DNA from: Nocardiopsis quinghaiensis
GTDB taxonomy: Bacteria > Actinomycetota > Actinomycetes > Streptosporangiales > Streptosporangiaceae
Length of the DNA: 64,000 nucleotides
Assembly: GCF_008638365.1 (NCBI RefSeq)
Contig: NZ_VWVU01000024.1
Coordinates: forward strand, 1 to 64,000
Reading direction: 5' to 3'
In this document: positions 19,039 through 27,210 of the stretch, one piece after another
Layout: each line of letters starts with the position of its first letter
Position numbering within the stretch: position 1 is the first letter of the stretch
Notes under the pieces: model-generated
The model's input: only the letters and a program-made list of their open reading frames with translations
Told to the model about the DNA's origin: nothing
Databases searched by the model: none
Position numbers and translations under genes: made by a program

Positions 19039-19443
19039 ATGAGCGTCGTCGAACAGATGCTGGACACCCGTCCCGGCGACCGGGGCTTCGGGGTCGAGGA
19101 GAAGCTCCGGGCCTGCATCGAGGCCTGCGGGGAGTGCGCCCAGGTCTGCACCCTGTGCGCGGACGCGTGCCTGGGTGAGAGGGCGGTGGCCGACCTGGTC
19201 ACGTGCGTGCGCGCCGACCTGGACTGCGCGGACGTGTGCGAGGTCACCCAGAGGGTGCTCTCCCGCAGGACCGAGGGCGACGACACCCTGGTCCGGGTGC
19301 TGGTGAAGGCGTGCGCGGAGGCCTGCCGCATGTGCGGCGAGGAGTGCGAGCGGCACGCCGCACAGCACGAGCACTGCTGGGTGTGCGCCGAGGCGTGCCG
19401 CCGCTGCGAGAGCGCGTGCCGTGAGCTTCTCGCGGCCCTGTGA
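19039..19443 (+). CDS. Four-helix-bundle copper-storage protein (Csp3-like, DUF326)
   Basis: 134 aa with 18 cysteines, arranged along helices as CxxxC and CxxC repeats (RACIEACGECAQVC, KACAEACRMCGEEC, CWVCAEACRRCESAC). This is the pattern of copper-storage proteins, whose Cys line the core of a four-helix bundle and bind many Cu(I). There is no Tat or Sec signal, which fits the cytosolic Csp3 type rather than exported Csp1. ATG follows GAGGAGGAGAC. It lies between a terminator and a small membrane-protein gene 35 nt downstream, possibly co-transcribed. Older annotations call such proteins ferredoxins, but the iron-sulfur spacing is wrong. Confidence 0.85.
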   Translation: MSVVEQMLDTRPGDRGFGVEEKLRACIEACGECAQVCTLCADACLGERAVADLVTCVRADLDCADVCEVTQRVLSRRTEGDDTLVRVLVKACAEACRMCGEECERHAAQHEHCWVCAEACRRCESACRELLAAL

Positions 19444-19478
19444 GGGGCCGCGCCGCCGACGTCTGAAGGAGGGCAGCG

Positions 19479-19829
19479 ATGGAGTGGCCGACACTCGGCT
19501 GGCTGTTCGGGATCCTGGTGGCCATCGCCGTCCCGATCGCGGTGATCTTCCTCGTGCTGTGGATCATCCGCCGGGAGACGATCCGCAAGCAGGAGGCCGT
19601 GCGCTCGCCGGACTACTGGAAGGAGAGGCCGGAGGGCAGGCGGTATCCGACCGGATGGGACAACAGAGGCAGCATGCCCGGCCTGGGGACCGCCCGGCCC
19701 GGAGAGGGAACCGCCGGGGAGCCCCCGTCCGGCGGGGACTGGAAACCGCCGCCCGAGGGCGGTGATCCGCCCGACCGCGGGCCGGCACCGCCCGACGACG
19801 ACTGGAGACCGCCGCCCGCGGGGCGGTGA
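19479..19829 (+). CDS. Small single-span membrane protein (116 aa)
   Basis: A hydrophobic segment at about residues 9-30 (FGILVAIAVPIAVIFLVLWI) is followed by basic RRETIRKQ, then a Gly/Pro/Asp-rich cytoplasmic tail with repeats of DWKPPPEGG/DWRPPPAGR type. The AAGGAGGGCAGCG before the ATG is a good RBS. Topology would be N-out/C-in by the positive-inside rule. Family not recognised. It is 35 nt downstream of the copper-storage gene and before a hairpin, so the two may form an operon. Confidence 0.65.
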   Translation: MEWPTLGWLFGILVAIAVPIAVIFLVLWIIRRETIRKQEAVRSPDYWKERPEGRRYPTGWDNRGSMPGLGTARPGEGTAGEPPSGGDWKPPPEGGDPPDRGPAPPDDDWRPPPAGR

Positions 19830-19836
19830 CCTCCCG

Positions 19837-19862
19837 GGAGCGGGGCAGGTGTGCCCCGCTCC
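19837..19862 (+). terminator. Hairpin terminator after the small membrane-protein gene
   Basis: GGAGCGGGGCA (19837-19847) and TGCCCCGCTCC (19852-19862) pair over 11 bp with a 4-nt loop. Confidence 0.75.
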
Positions 19863-19940
19863 GCTCGGACACGGCCGGCGGGGCACGGACGCGGCGGGCG
19901 ATGCATGGGGGCGACGGGCGGGGTACGGCCTCGGCCGGGT

Positions 19941-20402
19941 TCAGACGCGGTCGGCGGGGAAACCGCCCGTGGCGACAGGCCCCCACCTCTTCGGAGTGAC
20001 GCGGACCAGCGACTTGCCCTGGCGGCGCATGGCCTCGCGGTACTCGTCCCAGTCGGGGTGCTCGCCGGAGATCACGCGGAAGTACTCGACCAGCGGCTCG
20101 ACGGCCTCCTCGCCGTCGATGACCTCGGCCTCGCCGTCGACCTGGACCCAGGGGCCGTCGAAGTCCTCGGACAGGACCACGACGCCGACCCGGGGGTCGC
20201 GCCGGGCGTTGCGGGCCTTGGCGCGCTCGGGGTAGGTGGACACCACGATCCTGCCCTCGGTGTCCACACCGCAGGTGACCGGCGAGGCCTGGGGTTCACC
20301 GTCGGACCGGCGGGTGATGAGGAGCGCCCGGTGCCGGGGGCGCACGAACTCCAACAGGCCGTCGAGGTCGACACGGGTGTTGGTGGCGATCGAAGGGCTC
20401 AT
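19941..20402 (-). CDS. PPOX-class F420-dependent flavin/deazaflavin oxidoreductase
   Basis: 153 aa in the split-barrel flavin-binding fold. VDLDGLLEFVRPRHRALLIT, GRIVVSTYPERAKARNARRD and YFRVISGEHPDWDEYREAM are typical of F420-binding PPOX-class proteins (the pyridoxamine-oxidase-like superfamily, F420 branch). It would transfer hydride from reduced F420 to an unknown acceptor. The ATG at 20402 starts the conserved region; a longer in-frame reading adds a stretch without family features. It precedes no gene on its strand within 100 nt. Confidence 0.82.
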   Translation of the reverse strand: MSPSIATNTRVDLDGLLEFVRPRHRALLITRRSDGEPQASPVTCGVDTEGRIVVSTYPERAKARNARRDPRVGVVVLSEDFDGPWVQVDGEAEVIDGEEAVEPLVEYFRVISGEHPDWDEYREAMRRQGKSLVRVTPKRWGPVATGGFPADRV

Positions 20403-20474
20403 CGTCTCGCTTTCACTGTTCGCGGTGCCCGCGCCCGTCGCGTGGACCGGGCCGGCGTAGTCCCCACGCACGCG

Positions 20475-20509
20475 AGGAGCGCCGGGGCCGATGCGGCCCC
20501 GGCGCTCCT
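20475..20509 (-). terminator. 15-bp hairpin after the small acidic gene
   Basis: AGGAGCGCCGGGGCC (20475-20489) pairs exactly with 20495-20509 around a 5-nt loop (an extra G-C pair can close it to 3 nt). It lies just past the stop of the minus-strand gene at 20515. Confidence 0.8.
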
Positions 20510-20514
20510 GGCGG

Positions 20515-20697
20515 CTACTCTTCCCCGCCGCCTTCTCCGAAGTCCTCCCGGCGGAGGTTCTCCTGCTCCATCTTGTCCTGGAGCTCGGCCTCCAACTCCC
20601 CCCGGGTGTCCGGATCCTGCTGGTCGTCGCTGTGGTCGGCGTTGACGACCTGGTCGGTGTCCCTGGTCTTCGGCCTGGACTCCTCCGGAACGCTCAT
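20515..20697 (-). CDS. Small acidic hydrophilic protein (60 aa)
   Basis: Starts MSVPEESRPKTRDTDQVV; rich in Asp, Glu, Gln and ending in a Gly/Glu tail (FGEGGGEE). No hydrophobic core, so it is probably disordered. GGGAGGAGGCCCGGACA before the ATG gives an RBS, and a strong terminator follows, which supports a genuine gene. Family not recognised. Confidence 0.55.
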   Translation of the reverse strand: MSVPEESRPKTRDTDQVVNADHSDDQQDPDTRGELEAELQDKMEQENLRREDFGEGGGEE

Positions 20698-20828
20698 TGT
20701 CCGGGCCTCCTCCCTGTCGTATGGCTTGGCAGGCCCCTACCCGGCGTCATCAGCGATCACACGCTTCCTGCACCCCAGGAGCCCCGCGGGTGACCGAGGT
20801 CGCAGTCGCATCCGCTTCGTCGATCGGC

Positions 20829-21248
20829 TCACCCGACCCGGTCGAGGTAGCGGCGGACGGCGTCGGCCAGGTCGCCGAGGTCGTCGGGGACGTCCCGGGC
20901 GGGTTCGGTGGGCGGGGTGGGCCGGACGGGTGCGGTCAGGGGCTCCGCCAGCAGGTCGCCGACCGGGACCCGGGGGAACGGGGGCATGTAGGGGCGGACC
21001 AGGGCGCTCTCGGCCTCCTCGGGGCCGGTGCCAGGCCCCTCGGCCCCGCGTGCGGGGGTGATGGTCGGCAGTTCCCGGCGGCTGGGCGGCGGCGTGATCG
21101 CGGCCCTCTCCCGCCGGGGGTGCCGAGAGTGCTGGGGGACGAACACGGCGGCCAGGGCGAGGGCCAGCAGCGCGGCGGTCAGCGCCCACACGCGTCCGGC
21201 CAGGCTCTGGCGGGGCCTGCGGTGTCGCCCACTAGGGTGGTCGTTCAC
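20829..21248 (-). CDS. Membrane-anchored Pro-rich protein (139 aa)
   Basis: A basic N-terminus (PSGRHRRPRQSLAGR) and one hydrophobic segment (about 19-38, VWALTAALLALALAAVFV) are followed by an extracytoplasmic Pro/Arg/Glu-rich region. The C-terminus has a short helix-like DDLGDLADAVRRYLDRVG. GTG start with AGGAGGAGGACC in front. Family not recognised; topology is a signal anchor. It lies 35 nt beyond a terminator and so has its own transcript. Confidence 0.6.
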   Translation of the reverse strand: MNDHPSGRHRRPRQSLAGRVWALTAALLALALAAVFVPQHSRHPRRERAAITPPPSRRELPTITPARGAEGPGTGPEEAESALVRPYMPPFPRVPVGDLLAEPLTAPVRPTPPTEPARDVPDDLGDLADAVRRYLDRVG

Positions 21249-21283
21249 GGTCCTCCTCCTGGTTGGTGCAGGTGGTTGATCGA

Positions 21284-21318
21284 GCCCCGATCCGGTGCTC
21301 CTAACACCGGTTCGGGGC
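21284..21318 (-). terminator. Interrupted hairpin ending the ATPase operon
   Basis: GCCCCG-AT-CCGGTG (21284-21297) pairs with CACCGG-TT-CGGGGC (21305-21318) around a 7-nt loop, 36 nt past the stop of the minus-strand gene at 21354. Confidence 0.65.
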
Positions 21319-21353
21319 GCTTGTGTTCTCGGATTGATGTACTCGGGCGGGTG

Positions 21354-21578
21354 TCATTGGCCCCGGCGGGGCTGCGCTTCCCGCTCGAAGGCGCGGATCT
21401 GCTCGTCAAGCGACTGTGGTGTGGCCGCGCTCAGCGGTGAGACGCGGTGCGGGCCGAGGTGGAAGGCGAAAAAGCGGCGAGAGCCCGGCCCCCACAGCAC
21501 CCACCAGCGGCTGTGCAGCTGATCCAACAGGCGGGCGGCCTCGTACTGGGCGGTGTCCTGACTGCGGTCCCACCCCAT
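21354..21578 (-). CDS. Small conserved protein downstream of the ATPase (74 aa)
   Basis: Contains AARLLDQLHSRWWVLWGPGSRRFFAF, a short amphipathic/aromatic core also seen in small actinobacterial proteins beside HATPase/DUF397 loci (recollection, not searched). It starts 10 nt after the ATPase stop, so it is in the same operon. The start codon ATG at 21578 follows GAGGGCCGGGGC. Function unknown. Confidence 0.6.
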   Translation of the reverse strand: MGWDRSQDTAQYEAARLLDQLHSRWWVLWGPGSRRFFAFHLGPHRVSPLSAATPQSLDEQIRAFEREAQPRRGQ

Positions 21579-21588
21579 GCCCCGGCCC

Positions 21589-22122
21589 TCAGGCCCCGAC
21601 GGTGTCGGGCACGGGCGCGTAGGGGTCGGTGTGCGCCCACACGGTCAGGGGTCGGCCGGGTTCGCCCTCCCAGCCCCACTCCACGGCCAGCCTGTCGACC
21701 AGGCGCAGGCCCCGCCCGCACGTGGCCAGGGCGTCGGCCTCGGGAGACAGCCGTGGCAGGCAGACGCCCTGTCCGGGGCGTGGCCCGTCGTCGGTGACCG
21801 CGATGCGCACGAGTCGGCCGGGCAAGTGCCGCATCTGGACCCGCACCCGCCCGCACTCGGTGCCGGATGCGGTGTGCAGCCAGGCGTTGGTCACCAGTTC
21901 GCTCACCACCAGCAACAGGGGAAAGGCCCGGTGCGCGGGAACCCGGGCGCCTCGCTGGCACCAGCTGCGGATCTGCGCCGCCTGCGAGGGCTGGGAGCCG
22001 AAGAACGCCGTGCGCACTCCCGTGCCCGTCCTGCCGGGAACCCGGTGCGGCAGTCCGCTCCCGGGCGCCCGCCACTCCTCCTCCACCGCCCGCCTCGGTC
22101 GAGGCACACCAAAGCCGTCCAT
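21589..22122 (-). CDS. HATPase_c_2 ATP-binding protein (anti-sigma/RsbW-like)
   Basis: 177 aa. The GHKL ATPase fold shows LLVVSELVTNAWLHTAS (N-box), VTDDGPRP (G1-type) and GRGLRLVDRLAVEWGW (G2-type). Such proteins are serine kinases or anti-sigma-type regulators in actinobacteria and typically sit next to XRE-DUF397 genes, as here. GGAGG before ATG 22122 fixes the start. It is divergent from the XRE gene over a 220-nt AT-richer intergenic region. Partners are probably the adjacent regulators; direct evidence is lacking. Confidence 0.75.
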   Translation of the reverse strand: MDGFGVPRPRRAVEEEWRAPGSGLPHRVPGRTGTGVRTAFFGSQPSQAAQIRSWCQRGARVPAHRAFPLLLVVSELVTNAWLHTASGTECGRVRVQMRHLPGRLVRIAVTDDGPRPGQGVCLPRLSPEADALATCGRGLRLVDRLAVEWGWEGEPGRPLTVWAHTDPYAPVPDTVGA

Positions 22123-22316
22123 CGTGATTCCTCCAAGTGACAGAAGTGGGCTGCGTTGTGCAAGCGACAGCCGTGACACACGCCGTCCGGACGCCGAAGA
22201 GCACCCGCAGCTGTTGACTCCCCACCAGGATGAAGTGCCATAACTAAATCTGCAATAGTTCAGAAAGAAGTAGTCCACTATGCGTAATCGAAATAAGGAA
22301 TCATGCAATGTGTTAC

Positions 22317-22331
22317 GGTTCACGTAGAACC
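22317..22331. promoter_or_regulatory. Inverted repeat GGTTC-N5-GAACC next to the XRE RBS
   Basis: GGTTC (22317-22321) and GAACC (22327-22331) are symmetrical around ACGTA and end one nucleotide before the AGGAGG of the XRE gene. The location fits an autoregulatory operator. The surrounding AT-richer DNA at 22230-22316 is the probable divergent promoter zone. Confidence 0.35.
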
Positions 22332-22343
22332 AGGAGGTGCAGT

Positions 22344-23204
22344 ATGACCGCACGCCCGAGCCCGACCGCTCGTCAGCGACGCCTGATGGCGGAACTGACC
22401 CGGCTCCGCAGCAGCTCAGGGCTCTCCCGTGCCGAAGTCGCCGATCACGTCGGCATCACCGACAGCACCTTGTGGAGATACGAGACGGGGATGACCAGGC
22501 CGAAGCCTGGGGACGTGGCCATTCTGCTCGATGTGTACGGCGTGCATGGGGCAGAACGCGAGGAACTCATCGAGATGGCCAAGCACGCCCGCAAGCGCGG
22601 GTGGTGGCACCGCCATCGGCAGGCCCTCAAACCCGGGTTCGACAGCTACATCGGCCTGGAGGCAGCGGCCTCCGTGGTCCGCACGTTCCAGACCATCGTG
22701 GTGCCAGGCATCCTCCAGACCGAGTCCTACGCCCGCGCGGTGACCGAACAGACCGCCATCACGTCCACCCCCGACCTGGTGGACGAGAAGATCCTGGTGC
22801 GCATGTCTCGCCAAGAACTACTCACCCGTCCGGATGCCCCTCTGCAAGTGGTCGCTGTGCTGGATGAAGCAGTGCTGCGTCGCCAGGTCGGCGGTCCCGA
22901 GACCATGCGGGCACAACTCCGGCACCTCGTAGAACTCACCGAGCGAGCACACGTGACCATCCGAGTTCTACCGTTCTCACACGGGGCCCATGCCGGGATG
23001 GACGGCCCGTTCTATCTCCTGGAGTTCCCGGAACAGGCCGACCCCGACGTGGTCTACCTCGAACAGGCCGGTAGTGGACTCGTTCCGGAGAACCCTGAAG
23101 AAGTCCGCCGCTATACGCTGATGTTCGGGAGCCTGCTGGGCAAAGCGCTCAAACCCGATGAGTCGGTCCTCTTCGTACGTGGGCTCCTGGACGAGGATCA
23201 GTAG
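22344..23204 (+). CDS. XRE family helix-turn-helix regulator with DUF5753 domain
   Basis: 286 aa. The N-terminal HTH covers about 10-70 (LRSSSGLSRAEVADHVGI, TLWRYETGMTRP). The C-terminal DUF5753 runs from about 95: EAAASVVRTFQTIVVPGILQ, VVAVLDEAVLRRQVGG, MRAQLRHLVEL and IRVLPFSHGAHAGMDG. DUF5753 regulators pair with DUF397 proteins, and one follows 28 nt downstream. The ATG at 22344 has an AGGAGG at 22333-22338. The unit faces CRISPR array 1, ending 275 nt before its first repeat. Confidence 0.88.
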   Translation: MTARPSPTARQRRLMAELTRLRSSSGLSRAEVADHVGITDSTLWRYETGMTRPKPGDVAILLDVYGVHGAEREELIEMAKHARKRGWWHRHRQALKPGFDSYIGLEAAASVVRTFQTIVVPGILQTESYARAVTEQTAITSTPDLVDEKILVRMSRQELLTRPDAPLQVVAVLDEAVLRRQVGGPETMRAQLRHLVELTERAHVTIRVLPFSHGAHAGMDGPFYLLEFPEQADPDVVYLEQAGSGLVPENPEEVRRYTLMFGSLLGKALKPDESVLFVRGLLDEDQ

Positions 23205-23232
23205 GCCCCTGCAAAGAAGAGGAGACACGGAA

Positions 23233-23421
23233 ATGACCGCGCCGCACCCCCGCACCTGGCACAAGAGCAGCTACAGCACCAACGGTGGCGAGTGCGTTGA
23301 GGTCGCTGAGGGGCAGAGCGTGTTGGTTCGCGACACCCAGAACCGGGAACTCGGGCGCCTCGCCTTCGGTACCCCTGAGTGGACCGGCCTCCTCAACACC
23401 CTCAAGGCGCGTCAGCCGTAG
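23233..23421 (+). CDS. DUF397 protein
   Basis: 62 aa with the full family pattern: WHKSSYSTNGGECVEVAEG, VLVRDTQNRELGRLAF and WTGLLNTLKA. DUF397 proteins are small partners of the preceding XRE/DUF5753 regulator, whose activity they probably modulate. The ATG follows AAGAGGAGACACGGAA; the gene is 28 nt after the regulator gene, so they are one operon. It is intact, in contrast to the frameshifted copy beside array 2. Confidence 0.85.
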   Translation: MTAPHPRTWHKSSYSTNGGECVEVAEGQSVLVRDTQNRELGRLAFGTPEWTGLLNTLKARQP

Positions 23422-23479
23422 CAGTACCGAGCGCCCAGACCCACGACGAAGCTTGTCAGTTCGGGCCTCAACCGCTCCA

Positions 23480-25094
23480 GCAATCATCCCCGCGTGCGCG
23501 GGGAGCACTCCCCACGGGAGAGCGTCGCCTTTCTGGAGAAGGGACCATCCCCGCGTGCGCGGGGAGCACCTGGCCATCGCCCCATCAACGTCGGTGAAGT
23601 TGGGACCATCCCCGCGTGCGCGGGGAGCACCTGAGGGACCTGGAGGTCGCGTCCGAGCACGGGGGACCATCCCCGCGTGCGCGGGGAGCACTGATGATCT
23701 CGCGGACCTGCTTGTGCAGGGCGGGGACCATCCCCGCGTGCGCGGGGAGCACAACCTGACAGGGTCCCGAGAGCCCTCCCCAGCGGGACCATCCCCGCGT
23801 GCGCGGGGAGCACGTGGCTTCGATGCCCTTCCAGGTCGTGAACGCGGGACCATCCCCGCGTGCGCGGGGAGCACGCCGAGGCGGCGGGGGAACTCACCCG
23901 CCACCCGGGACCATCCCCGCGTGCGCGGGGAGCACATCACCTTGGAGGCGAGGTTGCGGGCGAAGATGGGACCATCCCCGCGTGCGCGGGGAGCACAACC
24001 TGACAGGGTCCCGAGAGCCCTCCCCAGCGGGACCATCCCCGCGTGCGCGGGGAGCACTCCCGCCGTGACCAGCGGAAACCCCTCCTTGTGGGACCATCCC
24101 CGCGTGCGCGGGGAGCACGCCGCCGAGCTGCCCGCCGAGGAGACGGTCACGGGACCATCCCCGCGTGCGCGGGGAGCACCCGGAAGAAATTTCGGTGGGA
24201 TGCCAATAGCCGGGACCATCCCCGCGTGCGCGGGGAGCACCAGCTCGGGGCCGCCGCGATGGTGCCCGTGGCGGGACCATCCCCGCGTGCGCGGGGAGCA
24301 CCGAAGTTCCAGCAGGAACTCATCACTGGTGACGGGACCATCCCCGCGTGCGCGAGGAGCACGGTGCGGGCGGCGCGCACGGGTACACGTTGCGGGGACC
24401 ATCCCCGCGTGCGCGGGGAGCACCCTGGGGCAGGGTGTCGACGGCCAGGTCCCACGGGACCATCCCCGCGTGCGCGGGGAGCACTGGGGCCCCTCCTCGG
24501 GCGGGGTCTACCGCAAGGGACCATCCCCGCGTGCGCGGGGAGCACGGCCAGGGTCGTATCGGAGACCTCGGTGCCGTGGGACCATCCCCGCGTGCGCGGG
24601 GAGCACAGGCCCAGTACTGGGAGGAGTGCATCAGGGCGGGGACCATCCCCGCGTGCGCGGGGAGCACACGAGTTCGACCCTGCGGCCGGTGCCGTGGGAG
24701 GGACCATCCCCGCGTGCGCGGGGAGCACAACAAGGACCCCGCCGCCCAAACCGTCCTACGGGGACCATCCCCGCGTGCGCGGGGAGCACTCTCCGATGGT
24801 GAGTTCGTGGAACCCACCCACGGGACCATCCCCGCGTGCGCGGGGAGCACCTGCACACGCTGTTGGAGATCGACCAGCACCAGGGACCATCCCCGCGTGC
24901 GCGGGGAGCACGTCTTCTGCTGGAAGATGAAGACGAACGACGTGGGACCATCCCCGCGTGCGCGGGGAGCACTGATGACCTCTGCGCCGTCGGCGTCCTG
25001 GTGAGGGACCATCCCCGCGTGCGCGGGGAGCACATGGCCGGGAATCCCGAAAACGTCGATTTCTGGGGACCATCCCCGCGTGCGCGGGGAGCAC
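23480..25094 (-). CRISPR. CRISPR array 1, type I-E: 27 repeats, 26 spacers
   Basis: Repeats of 29 nt start every 61 nt; all spacers are 32 nt. On the plus strand each repeat begins GGGACCATCCCC and ends GCGGGGAGCAC, with a CCCCGC/GCGGGG stem. The complement, beginning GTGCTCCCCGCG, is the crRNA sense, so transcription is leftward. The leftmost repeat (23480-23508) has a degenerate start (GCAATC for GGGACC), as expected for the trailer end. The repeat at 24334 has GCGAGG for GCGGGG. Spacers at 23753-23784 and 23997-24028 are identical. The array follows cas2 at its leader end. Confidence 0.99.
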
Positions 25095-25190
25095 AGTCAA
25101 CGACCTGCGAACTTACCAATGGCAAGCGGCCGTTTTTCCAACTTCTTCAAAGACGGACACGCGCACCACAGGCCACATAAATCCCAAACA
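25095..25190 (-). promoter_or_regulatory. Leader of CRISPR array 1
   Basis: The sequence next to the last repeat (AGTCAACGACCTGCGAACTT, then ACCAATGGCAAGCGG and TTTTTCCAACTTCTTC) is shared with the right flanks of arrays 2 and 3 and with no other place in the window. It is AT-richer than its surroundings. It sits between the array and the cas2 stop codon, so it should hold the pre-crRNA promoter and the adaptation site. Confidence 0.85.
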
Positions 25191-25192
25191 AC

Positions 25193-25543
25193 TCATCGCC
25201 CACCAAAGCGCCGTCTCTTCGAGGCCTTGCTCCACCCTTTCTTCGGCGGGCGCCTGTCCTCCTCCACCACCTTCTTGGGGCGGTGCATCAGGGTAAGCCC
25301 CTCGTGGTCCACCGGCTCCCAGTGGTGTTCGAAGGTCTCGAAGGTGAACCCCTGCTCGGAATCGGTGCTGTACGCCAGCAACGCCCTCCCGTTCCCCGCG
25401 TACTCCTTCACCTCCGCCCACAGCACTTCCCGGATCCGACGCGACGGGTTGCCTATGAACACCCCGGCCGAGATCTCCATGAGCCACCGGGTCAGGAACC
25501 CGCGCAGCCCGGCCGGGCAGTTCGTGAGCACGACGACCGTCAC
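25193..25543 (-). CDS. cas2: Type I-E CRISPR-associated endoribonuclease-fold protein Cas2
   Basis: 116 aa, Cas2e (CasD-type ferredoxin fold): N-terminal TVVVLTNCPAGLRGFLTRWL, then EISAGVFIGNPSRRIREVLW, are diagnostic of the I-E subfamily. It bridges two Cas1 dimers in the spacer-integration complex. Start is a GTG overlapping the cas1 stop by 4 nt. The C-terminal tail is Lys/Arg-rich (PPKKGWSKASKRRRFGGR) and longer than the E. coli protein's. Confidence 0.95.
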   Translation of the reverse strand: MTVVVLTNCPAGLRGFLTRWLMEISAGVFIGNPSRRIREVLWAEVKEYAGNGRALLAYSTDSEQGFTFETFEHHWEPVDHEGLTLMHRPKKVVEEDRRPPKKGWSKASKRRRFGGR

Positions 25544-26487
25544 CAGACCACCTCGTCGGTGTAGCTGTAACCCGATTCCAGCAGCTCGCCACGGTCGCCC
25601 ACCAGACCGACCGTGTCGGCGAGGTCCTCGTTCCCCTCCTGGTCCTCACCGAGCAGCAGGGCCTTGACGTCGCGCACGCACCGGTCCAGCAGACCGTCCT
25701 GGTTGATCCGGTCCCTCAGCAGCCTGCGCGTCACCCCGTCCACGTCGTCGTCCCCCTGCGCCGCCGCGTCGAAGGCCACGGGGATGCCGATCTCCACCTT
25801 GTACAGGTCCGCCACGTCCATCACGAAACCGCGCTCGTGCCCCGAGTGGACGAACCCCAGCCCCGGGCTGCACCCGAGGGCGGCGGTCACGGCGTGCGCG
25901 ACCCCGTAGAAACATTGGGCGGCCGACGTGACCGCCTTGTTCGGAGGGTCCGAGACGTCGTGGTCACCGGGCGTGTACCTACGCCCGTGCCACGGCACAC
26001 CGGTCCGCTCGGACTGCTCCCGGTAGCACGCCTTGACCCGGTCCCCCTCCTTTCCCAGAAGCCCCTGGCGACCGAACGCCTCCACCTCCAGGTCCGGGAA
26101 ACGCATCCTGTACATCGCCCGCGCCACGTCCAGCCGCCGCTGCCGGTTGGCCCACGCCTTCGCCTGCGCCTCCACGATGTGGGAGGACCGCGTCAACGCC
26201 CTCCCCGCCGCGTAGTAACGCACCCCGTGCTCCCCCACCCACACGACCGTCGCCCCGCACTCGCCGAGCAGGCTCATGGCCGAGTGGGTGACGTTCGTCC
26301 CGGGCCCCAGCAGCAGCGTGCCGATGGTCGCGGACGGCAGGTAGCGCGTCCCGTCACCGTCCTCGGCGGTGATGGCGTTGGAGTCGCGGTGCACGATGCA
26401 CCGCTCCAGGTACAAGAACGACAAGCGGTCGCCCACCCTCGTCAGCTCGCGCGGACCCGATGTCCTACGCCTGCCCACGGTTCCCAT
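25540..26487 (-). CDS. cas1: Type I-E CRISPR-associated integrase Cas1
   Basis: 315 aa. The catalytic half carries GFVHSGHERGFVMDVADLYK with the His and Asp of the metal site, and PNKAVTSAAQCFYGVAHAVT before it. The N-terminal beta domain has LSFLYLERCIVHRDSNAI. It cuts prespacer ends and joins them to the leader-proximal repeat together with Cas2. Length is near the E. coli 305 aa. It begins 3 nt after cas6e and overlaps cas2 by 4 nt. Confidence 0.96.
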   Translation of the reverse strand: MGTVGRRRTSGPRELTRVGDRLSFLYLERCIVHRDSNAITAEDGDGTRYLPSATIGTLLLGPGTNVTHSAMSLLGECGATVVWVGEHGVRYYAAGRALTRSSHIVEAQAKAWANRQRRLDVARAMYRMRFPDLEVEAFGRQGLLGKEGDRVKACYREQSERTGVPWHGRRYTPGDHDVSDPPNKAVTSAAQCFYGVAHAVTAALGCSPGLGFVHSGHERGFVMDVADLYKVEIGIPVAFDAAAQGDDDVDGVTRRLLRDRINQDGLLDRCVRDVKALLLGEDQEGNEDLADTVGLVGDRGELLESGYSYTDEVVW

Positions 26488-26490
26488 GCC

Positions 26491-27210
26491 TCAGCCCACC
26501 GGCGCCAGGGTCATCAACCCGCACCCGTACGCCTTGGCCCGTCCCAGGCCCGCGCACAGCGTGCGGCGCAACGCGTCGGGATCGGTCACGGTAAGCCGCC
26601 CGTCGAAGGTCGCGGTGACCACGGGAACCCGCATCCGCTTCCCGCGCCTGTCCGGGCGCGGGTCGGGCTTGTCGAAGCCGCGCGCGCCGCGGTCGTGCAC
26701 GAGTAGTTCGTGTTCGTCCTCACCCGGGAGCAACTGCTGGTCGGCTGACCTGCGCACGATCTCGAAACCGCACGCCTCCTGCCGCTTCAGCAGCCATCCC
26801 GCCTGGTGGCGGGGGGTCACGTGCGCGGTGACCTTGGTGGGTTCCCCGTCCTTGCGCCGGATGCTGTGCACGGGATTGGCGGTGAGCCGGAACGCCCACG
26901 ACTGCCCGGCCTCCAACCCGTCCAGGAACCCGGTGTAGTCGTGGGTCCGCCATGTGCCCTCGGGGTTGGTCGGCCACCCGGCCTGCTCCACCACGTGGGT
27001 CAGGTCGGGCCGGGCGGGGCTCACCACGTAGAGGAACACCTCCGCCGCGGCGTTGCGGTCCACCCGCCACAGCACCCGGGGCGCACCGGGGTCGCCCGGC
27101 AGCAGATCGGGGAAGGACCCCATGACGGCGGCGTGCATGGCCTGCGGCGAGGACAGCAGTCTCCTCGCGCCAGGACGATGGGTGTTGAACCGGAATCGGG
27201 TCAGGTGCAT
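26491..27210 (-). CDS. cas6e: Type I-E crRNA endoribonuclease Cas6e (Cse3/CasE)
   Basis: 239 aa. N-terminal MHLTRFRFNTHRPGARRLL and FPDLLPGDPGAPRVLWRVD, the NPVHSIRRKDG segment and the C-terminal Gly-rich loop GLGRAKAYGCGLMTLAPV are the Cas6e hallmarks. It cleaves the repeat hairpin (CCCCGC/GCGGGG stem here) and stays bound to the 3' handle in Cascade. The His in SPQAMHAAVMGSFPD aligns with the catalytic-histidine region. The start ATG overlaps the cas5e stop by 1 nt (TGATG). Confidence 0.95.
   Translation of the reverse strand: MHLTRFRFNTHRPGARRLLSSPQAMHAAVMGSFPDLLPGDPGAPRVLWRVDRNAAAEVFLYVVSPARPDLTHVVEQAGWPTNPEGTWRTHDYTGFLDGLEAGQSWAFRLTANPVHSIRRKDGEPTKVTAHVTPRHQAGWLLKRQEACGFEIVRRSADQQLLPGEDEHELLVHDRGARGFDKPDPRPDRRGKRMRVPVVTATFDGRLTVTDPDALRRTLCAGLGRAKAYGCGLMTLAPVG

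Noticed and set aside
19039-19443. Ferredoxin annotation for the Cys-rich protein
   Set aside because: The 18 cysteines follow helical CxxxC/CxxC spacing of copper-storage proteins, not CxxCxxC...CP iron-sulfur motifs.
23285-25125. Long open frames across the CRISPR arrays on both strands
   Set aside because: They are produced by the 61-nt repeat-spacer period; the repeats translate to recurring PSPRARG and CSPRTRG motifs. Not proteins. The same applies to arrays 2 and 3.
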